Below, one piece after another: positions 59,358 through 64,000 of a stretch of 64,000 nt of DNA. The notes below the pieces were generated by a model. It saw only the letters and a list, made by a program, of their open reading frames with translations, was not told the DNA's origin and did no database searches. The DNA comes from JAQWBS01 sp047975765. GTDB lineage: Bacteria; Pseudomonadota; Alphaproteobacteria; RF32; CAG-239. The stretch covers positions 62,001-126,000 of the forward strand of contig JBKEEF010000012.1 in assembly GCA_047975765.1 (NCBI GenBank), in the 5' to 3' direction. Made by a program: the position numbers and the translations under genes. How positions within the stretch are numbered: position 1 is the first letter of the stretch; every line of letters starts with the position of its first letter.

Positions 59358-60521
59358 ATGAAAGAATTTGTTTTTCATAACCCAACCAAAATTATTTTTG
59401 GAAATGATTCAACTGCCAAATTTGGCGAACATGCCAAAGACTTAGGAAAAAAGGCACTTTTTGTGTATGGGCAAAATAGCATCAAGAAATCTGGGCTATA
59501 TGATGAAATTGTTCGCCAACTTAATGAGCATAATATTTCATTCATTGAACATGAAGGTGTTAAATCCAATCCAACTTTGGAACATACGAGAGATGGTGTA
59601 AAGAAAGTTTTAGAAAACGGAATTGATTTCATTGTTGCGATTGGTGGTGGAAGTGTTCTAGATGAAGCTAAAGCCATCGCAGCTTCTTCAGCCTCCAAAG
59701 TTGATGCTTGGGATATTTTTACGCAAAAAGAAAAAATCACCAAAGCGCTTCCACTCATCACCGTTTTAACTTTACCTGCAACGGGAAGTGAGATGAATGG
59801 AAATATGGTCATCACCAATACTGAAACGAAGGAAAAATTTGGACTTGGGAACCCTCTCCTTTATCCTAGAGTTTCCATTCTTAACCCTGTTTTGACCAAT
59901 ACAATTCCTTTGAAAAATACAGCATATTCTGTTGTTGATATTGTTTCCCATCTCACCGAAAGCTATTTCAACAATGAAGGTGGAGATACATCTCTTCAGG
60001 AAAGATATGTCCAAGGTTTGAGCAAAACCATCATAGAAGCTTCTTATAAAGTGATGAAAAACCCTGAAGATAATGAAGGTAGAGCAACGATCATGTGGGG
60101 AGCAACACTTGGTTGGAACGGACTAAATACTGCGGGTATTGGACATTTCTCCATGCCTTGCCACATGTTAGAACATCCTTTGAGTGCAATTTATGATATT
60201 GCTCATGGTGCTGGACTTTCTATTGTTACCCCTGCTTGGCTTTCAAACCATGTTGAAACAAAGACAAAAAAAATCGCTCAGTTTGGTCGAGAAGTTTTTG
60301 GTGTTGAAGAAAAAGATGACAAGAAAGCGGCAATTAGTGGAATTGAAAAACTTAAAGCTTGGTACAAAGATATTGGGGCACCAACATCTTTCAATGAAGC
60401 TGGAATTTCAAACCCTGATGTTGATTTCATTGTTAAACTTGTGATGGAATCTGTCCGCTTGCGTGGGACAAAAGGTTTAGATGAACCATTAATCCGAAAA
60501 ATCTATCAAGATTGCCTCTAG
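59358..60521 (+). CDS. Iron-containing alcohol dehydrogenase, YqhD/butanol-dehydrogenase type
   Basis: A 387-residue protein. GGGSVLDEAKAIA binds the nucleotide, and LPATGSEMNGNMVITN, NGLNTAGIGHFSMPCHMLEHPLSA and AHGAGLSIVTPAW carry the metal-binding Asp and His residues. It reduces aldehydes, including reactive ones, with NADPH. TCGGAGAA precedes the start. A terminator follows. Confidence 0.93.
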   Translation: MKEFVFHNPTKIIFGNDSTAKFGEHAKDLGKKALFVYGQNSIKKSGLYDEIVRQLNEHNISFIEHEGVKSNPTLEHTRDGVKKVLENGIDFIVAIGGGSVLDEAKAIAASSASKVDAWDIFTQKEKITKALPLITVLTLPATGSEMNGNMVITNTETKEKFGLGNPLLYPRVSILNPVLTNTIPLKNTAYSVVDIVSHLTESYFNNEGGDTSLQERYVQGLSKTIIEASYKVMKNPEDNEGRATIMWGATLGWNGLNTAGIGHFSMPCHMLEHPLSAIYDIAHGAGLSIVTPAWLSNHVETKTKKIAQFGREVFGVEEKDDKKAAISGIEKLKAWYKDIGAPTSFNEAGISNPDVDFIVKLVMESVRLRGTKGLDEPLIRKIYQDCL

Positions 60522-60528
60522 AAAAATG

Positions 60529-60560
60529 AAGAGCCCCAATTTTTAGAAATTGGGGCTCTT
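60529..60560 (+). terminator. Terminator after the alcohol dehydrogenase gene
   Basis: AAGAGCCCCAATTT (60529-60542) and AAATTGGGGCTCTT (60547-60560) form a 14-bp stem around a TTAG loop. Confidence 0.85.
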
Positions 60561-60562
60561 AC

Positions 60563-60757
60563 TTAAAGATATGTTTCACGTTGCTTGTTGATAATTTGGT
60601 ACATTTCTTCTTGAACTTTGACCTTATCAATGACTTTCTTGATAATTTCTTCGGCTTGAGAAAAAAGTGAATAATCTGCAGGAGCAATAAAACCCACTCT
60701 TTTATCTTTAAAAAGTTCAACAGCCATTTTTTTTTGAAGAAGGTTTTCTTTCTTCAA
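60563..60757 (-). pseudogene. C-terminal fragment of the HAD phosphatase, out of frame
   Basis: This frame encodes the missing end of the HAD protein: VELFKDKRVGFIAPADYS, then two helices, as in full-length relatives where a PADYS segment closes the fold. It is separated from the upstream part by one extra A in a run of nine (60727-60735). Losing one A fuses the two frames. It can alternatively start from the ATG formed at the end of the run. Confidence 0.7.
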
Positions 60758-61421
60758 AAACAGCTAGTGCATGTCCGCCTTGTTGTCTCACAATTTTCAT
60801 ACATGGAACATCTGTTTCACCATCACCAATATAAATCATCTGCGAAAAATGAATATATTTCTCTTCATGAGGAACATATTGGTTTACTCTGGTGTTCTCA
60901 TAATAATTAAAAATACCTTTGTTAATTCTGAACAAATGTTGTGTTTTGTTTGTGTAGTTCACAGCAGTTGCTGTCCCAATAGCTTTTCCTTCATCATCAT
61001 ACAAGAAACTACTTGCAAAAATATGTTTGAAGTTTTCAGCAATTTCTGTTCCCCGAATCATCTCTTCAAGCCCGGAGGAAATGATATAATGTTCGACTTC
61101 TACACCAACTTCTTCACCATATTGATTGATTCTATCGAACCAAGTATCAAGTCCGTTAAAGAGTGGAATTTCTCGTCCAAAATCAATCATATCCTCTTGG
61201 GTCAATGAAAGTCCTCTTTGTTTTACCTCTTCAAGCATAAGATACATATAGGAAATGATACTGTCCATATTATGTTTCTTTGCAAAATCATTGTTCTCTT
61301 TCCAAAATTCTTGAGGATTAATCCCAAATTTGGGAAAGAAAGAGAACTCCTGCATATAGCCTGAAGATAAAGTTCCGTCAAAATCATAGCAAATTGCTAT
61401 TTTGGTATTCATTTTTTTCAT
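60717..61421 (-). CDS. HAD-family phosphatase, frameshifted near the C-terminus
   Basis: A 234-residue product. The HAD motifs are CYDFDGTLSSG (motif I nucleophile Asp), ISSGLEEMI (motif II), and IYIGDGETDVPCM (motif IV). The cap region (~25-100) is large and helical. The frame ends early after a run of nine A. The correct full product would be about 290 residues. The substrate is unknown; relatives act on phosphoserine-like or lipid-linked phosphates. Confidence 0.8.
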   Translation of the reverse strand: MKKMNTKIAICYDFDGTLSSGYMQEFSFFPKFGINPQEFWKENNDFAKKHNMDSIISYMYLMLEEVKQRGLSLTQEDMIDFGREIPLFNGLDTWFDRINQYGEEVGVEVEHYIISSGLEEMIRGTEIAENFKHIFASSFLYDDEGKAIGTATAVNYTNKTQHLFRINKGIFNYYENTRVNQYVPHEEKYIHFSQMIYIGDGETDVPCMKIVRQQGGHALAVFEERKPSSKKNGC

Positions 61422-61457
61422 ATCAAAATAATTTAAATTAATAATTTTCTAAAATTT

Positions 61458-62537
61458 TCAACGTCCGCCGTTTCTGCCTTTTCCAAATTTTATAAAGCTT
61501 GGCTGAACATATTTTTGCGCAGGTTCGTGAGCCTTTGTCTTTTTAAAGATTGCCATATCTTCTTTCATTTCTTCTCTATGGCTAACATAAATTTCGCTCA
61601 CATCAACAACACCTAGTCTTGGATGCACCATAAACAATGTTTGGCTTGGATATTCAGCTTCCAATTTCAAGTCTCTGGCATACTGATTATAACCAGGCAT
61701 ATTCGAATTGACAATAGTATGTTCTAGTTTCAAATGTCTATGGAAATGCCCCATCAAAACCCAATCAATATATTTACCTTCCTGTGCATATTTCTGACGT
61801 GTTTTATATTGCCCTTTTGCAATTGTTGCACTTACACCAATGAAACCTGTTCCGCCTTTTGCTCCTATTCTGTCACCATGAATTGCTAAGAAATTTGTTC
61901 CATAAACTGGGAAGAAAGCTTCCCCTGATTTTGGAGTTAGAAAACTGACATTCTTTGCTTTTTCAAAATGTTTTTCAATGAACATTGTTGAAATTGAATC
62001 ATAACTTGTTTCAACAAAATTTTTAGATTCCGGTTTTTTGGTTGTTCTTCCATGATTTCCAGGAACAGAGACTATCCAAACATTTTTGAACTCTTTGCGA
62101 AAAGTTTCAATCATTCTGCATTCCTGCTTAGCACATTCAACGGCTGCTGCAATTGGACCCAGAGCATTTGTCTTATCTAGCTCATTATGAATGTCTCCTG
62201 AAACAGTATCTCCCAGACGGCAGATGACAATTCCAGGTGCTTTTTTGCCTCCCTTACCACGAAGTTTGAGAATTGTATTATTCGTTAAACGCTCAATTCT
62301 CTTATTCGCAACTTCAACATTGCAATTGACACCATCTATTTCAACAGGGTCCACAACTTCGCCATAGTGAATATCACTTGTGAGCAAGACAGGAATATTT
62401 GGCAACCCAGTCACAAGAGCTTCATCTTGTCCAACTTCTGACCATTCTGGAAGGTTGAACGGCTCCTCGCTCAAATGAAAGATTTCTTCTCTCAAGTTTT
62501 GTGCATGGTATAGTTCATCGTGAACATCCTGCAACAT
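61458..62537 (-). CDS. Metallophosphoesterase, N-terminus frameshifted
   Basis: A 359-residue product. LTSDIHYGE, RLGDTVSGDIHNELDK, VPGNHGRTT, and VLMGHFHRHL are the five calcineurin-like metal-binding motifs. It resembles phage- or repair-type phosphoesterases rather than nucleotidases. Its 5' end is shifted: an ATG at 62691 with AGAGGAAAATAAAA before it begins 50 more residues, but one extra A in the run at 62677-62684 breaks the frame. The internal ATG at 62537 has no ribosome binding site. Confidence 0.8.
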   Translation of the reverse strand: MLQDVHDELYHAQNLREEIFHLSEEPFNLPEWSEVGQDEALVTGLPNIPVLLTSDIHYGEVVDPVEIDGVNCNVEVANKRIERLTNNTILKLRGKGGKKAPGIVICRLGDTVSGDIHNELDKTNALGPIAAAVECAKQECRMIETFRKEFKNVWIVSVPGNHGRTTKKPESKNFVETSYDSISTMFIEKHFEKAKNVSFLTPKSGEAFFPVYGTNFLAIHGDRIGAKGGTGFIGVSATIAKGQYKTRQKYAQEGKYIDWVLMGHFHRHLKLEHTIVNSNMPGYNQYARDLKLEAEYPSQTLFMVHPRLGVVDVSEIYVSHREEMKEDMAIFKKTKAHEPAQKYVQPSFIKFGKGRNGGR

Positions 62538-62691
62538 TTGTGCATAGTGTTTGATTTTGTTTTCATATACTTTTTTTTCGCTAGCTCCTAGTCCTATTTT
62601 TCCATCATATTTTGCTAGCTCATCTTTTAATTTTTCTCTTAGTTTATCCTCTTTTGCTTCGACATCGCTAACTTTCTTTTTTTTCGCTCAT
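62538..62691 (-). pseudogene. Disrupted N-terminal part of the metallophosphoesterase gene
   Basis: From the ATG at 62691 the frame reads MSEKKES and stops; with seven instead of eight A it would read MSEKKKVSDVEAKEDKLREK and continue in frame into the phosphoesterase. The charged helical pattern matches the following sequence. Confidence 0.65.
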
Positions 62692-62760
62692 TTTTATTTT
62701 CCTCTTGATACAAATTCAAATTAAAAAAAATCGCGAATAATATTTCATCAATAGTATATC

Positions 62761-62785
62761 AAGTGGCAAATCCGGATTGTCACTT
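62761..62785. promoter_or_regulatory. Imperfect palindrome upstream of the phosphoesterase gene
   Basis: A 25-nt near-palindrome centred on ATCCGGAT, with AAGTG and CACTT at the ends. It overlaps a possible minus-strand -10 element (TATACT, plus-strand 62753-62758). It may be an operator. Confidence 0.4.
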
Positions 62786-62814
62786 CAAGGTTATAAAAAT
62801 TTTCAAAATAATCA

Positions 62815-62846
62815 TGAAAAAAGGCTACTGAATTTTCAGTAGCCTT
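62815..62846 (-). terminator. Terminator after an 18-residue ORF
   Basis: AAGGCTACTG (62821-62830) pairs with CAGTAGCCTT (62837-62846), a 10-bp stem followed by six T on the minus strand. Confidence 0.8.
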
Positions 62847-62853
62847 AAAAAAC

Positions 62854-62910
62854 TTAAAAAAGTTCCTTATCTAATCTCTTACCGTCTTGTATGATACATA
62901 ATTTTTTCAT
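62854..62910 (-). CDS. Very short ORF (18 residues) before a terminator
   Basis: ATG at 62910 with AGGGAAC upstream gives MKKLCIIQDGKRLDKELF. The stop lies just before the terminator at 62846. It may be a small peptide gene or a remnant. The call is weak. Confidence 0.3.
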   Translation of the reverse strand: MKKLCIIQDGKRLDKELF

Positions 62911-62991
62911 TATATGTTCCCTAACAGTTACAACTAAATCTATATCAATTTTTATATAGTTTAAATATTTTATTTATTTTTTTACACAGGC

Positions 62992-63029
62992 AAAAAAGAT
63001 GCCCCGATACATGAAAAAATCGGGACATC
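62992..63029 (-). terminator. Strong minus-strand terminator
   Basis: GATGTCCCGAT and ATCGGGGCATC (minus strand, 63029-62998) form an 11-bp stem with one mismatch, followed by six T. It could end a transcript from the PBP1C or ncRNA region. Confidence 0.8.
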
Positions 63030-63121
63030 CATTTAAGGAACTATAATAATTTTGGCAGTTTTACTAAAAATGCACATGACAACATTTTTAAAAAACTCTC
63101 GAACATCCAAATTTTTTATTC

Positions 63122-63323
63122 AAAAAAAACCCACCAATATCAAGAGGCGGGCGGATGTTCGAAAACCGTATAAAGCTGGACGGCTCGGCTTATTTGGCAA
63201 AGCCTTATTCACCGACATCCGCCCATAAAGACAGAAATCGGCAACTTTTTTTAGGTCGCATGCACAACGACCAGCCTTATTTTAAGGGTTTTCGAAGCCC
63301 TGAGCAGAAAAACACTCTGCCTA
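63122..63323 (-). ncRNA. Candidate structured RNA with its own promoter and terminator
   Basis: A GC-richer island in very AT-rich DNA. A minus-strand promoter (TTGTAA at 63358-63353, 17 nt, TATGCT at 63335-63330) precedes it. Stems are GCAGA/TCTGC, AGGG/CCCT, GGTCG/CGACC (63272-63268 with 63258-63254), and a 10-bp GGGCGGATGT/ACATCCGCCC stem (63224-63215 with 63158-63149) enclosing GGCTT/AAGCC. The end is a CCCGCC/GGTGGG hairpin followed by T8 at 63129-63122. It resembles no RNA that I recognise; it has no SRP, tmRNA or RNase P signature. The arrangement suggests a small RNA of about 200 nt. Confidence 0.5.
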
Positions 63324-63499
63324 GCTGGAAGCATATTTGAATTTCACCTATTTTACAAGCACTTATTTATATATTTCATTTCTTGTGTGCTTTCTTAAAA
63401 AGTTGCGATAATTCATCATAACCCAAAGCTATCCTTCTATGGTATCTAGCAAAGAGAGTTAGTTATTTTGAATATACTACCTAAAAGAATATATACCTA

Positions 63500-64000
63500 T
63501 TAGTCTATAAGTTTGATCTTTATAATAGATTTTGCACTACGCCCAAGATTGTCGGTCGCTATAATTTCAATTTCACCAACTTCTGTTTTCATTTCTAATG
63601 TTTCTTCTGCTTTGCTACTTCCAATAAGCTTTCCATTAGCATACCAAAAAAGCGTGGTCGCATCTGAATCCATACTTCCTTTAAGAATAATTTTTTCGTC
63701 AGCCAATTGATGAGAACGGACAATATAGGTGCTTTCATTGGTTGGATATTGAATGATAGGAGGCTTTCCCTGATTGAAGATACCAATTTCATCACAGTCT
63801 TCAAGAAAATCTGGCGGTCCTTTTTTGCTAATACCTGCCTGTTCATAAATTTTCAAAACATTTGAAGGCCAGAAATTATAAGTTTCCATTCTAGTCGTTG
63901 GTGGAGTGTGTTTACACGCTCTTTTGCCTGTGGCAATATCCACAGGAATTTGCCTTGTGATATTTGAGAGCTTTATACTTGTGACACCAGAAATGAAATA
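63500..64000 (-). CDS. pbpC: Penicillin-binding protein 1C, C-terminal part (partial)
   Basis: The gene enters from the right edge; only the last ~166 codons are seen. VDIATGKRACKHTPPTTRMETYNFWPSNVLKIYEQAG is the post-transpeptidase region, followed by a C-terminal immunoglobulin-like domain of the BiPBP_C type (ILKGSMDSDATTLFWYANGKLIGSS). PBP1C is a peptidoglycan glycosyltransferase and transpeptidase-like enzyme. The catalytic domains lie outside the window. Confidence 0.8.
   Translation of the reverse strand, partial: YFISGVTSIKLSNITRQIPVDIATGKRACKHTPPTTRMETYNFWPSNVLKIYEQAGISKKGPPDFLEDCDEIGIFNQGKPPIIQYPTNESTYIVRSHQLADEKIILKGSMDSDATTLFWYANGKLIGSSKAEETLEMKTEVGEIEIIATDNLGRSAKSIIKIKLID

Noticed and set aside
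63155..63340. A 61-residue plus-strand ORF
   Set aside because: Its sequence overlaps the candidate RNA on the other strand, has no ribosome binding site, and does not look like a known protein.

Overview
The window is AT-rich DNA from an alphaproteobacterium. The best evidence is the block bamE / yceD(DUF177)-rpmF-plsX-fabH-ihfA-merR at 38.2-42.4 kb, an order typical of Alphaproteobacteria. Outer-membrane proteins (autotransporter, FadL, OprB-like porin, small beta-barrel) and lipoproteins show a Gram-negative envelope. Low GC and the fatty-acid scavenging genes suggest a host-associated, perhaps gut, lineage; that is inference.

Region 1, about 1-22.5 kb, is a prophage, mostly on the minus strand. 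From 11.6 kb down to 1 kb it follows the lambda head-tail order: Nu1, A, W, B, C/Nu3, D, E, FI, FII, Z, U, V, G, GT. The G/GT pair has a canonical -1 slippery heptamer with a stem 7 nt downstream. A nested scaffold start with its own ribosome binding site lies inside the C-like protease gene. Between W and B, on the opposite strand, is a compact cassette of promoter, two covarying RNA repeats, terminator and toxin gene, which I read as a type III (TenpIN-like) toxin-antitoxin system. At the left edge, where the tape-measure gene would be expected, an AbiE (type IV) toxin-antitoxin pair begins. Upstream of Nu1 are a ParB-methyltransferase fusion, an intergenic array of TGACCAC repeats, and a replication module. 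A large Pmp-like autotransporter (15.3-19.6 kb, plus strand) sits between the replication module and the integration module (sigma factor, split serine recombinase, DUF2924, small ORF). The same ~60-nt leader precedes the replication operon and the recombinase operon, tying the two ends together.

Region 2, about 22.8-38.2 kb, starts with tRNA-Val(UAC), beyond which chromosomal genes resume: a TMEM43-family membrane protein, an MBL hydrolase interrupted by an amber codon, an outer-membrane barrel, a lipoprotein-mfd-TerB-like operon divergent from recG, a bifunctional acyltransferase/acyl-ACP ligase (Aas) divergent from a FadL transporter, and a divergent AnmK kinase.

Region 3, 38.2-47.7 kb, holds bamE, the lipid/ribosome/nucleoid block, a SulP transporter followed by two unrecognised genes, further small hypothetical genes, and a 630-nt intergenic region with two small ORFs on opposite strands, a strong promoter and a terminator-like hairpin.

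Region 4, 47.7-64 kb, is mainly envelope and stress functions: an OprB-like porin, ygiW-qseB-qseC behind a CTTAAG-N5-CTTAAG box, dps, an MFS exporter, a large MscS channel, a GH24-like lysozyme, cca, a lipoprotein, a Gdx/SugE exporter and an iron-dependent alcohol dehydrogenase. Two adjacent genes, a HAD phosphatase and a metallophosphoesterase, are each broken by one extra A in a poly-A run. The last 1.3 kb contains minus-strand terminators, a probable structured RNA of about 200 nt, and the end of a penicillin-binding protein 1C gene that leaves the window.
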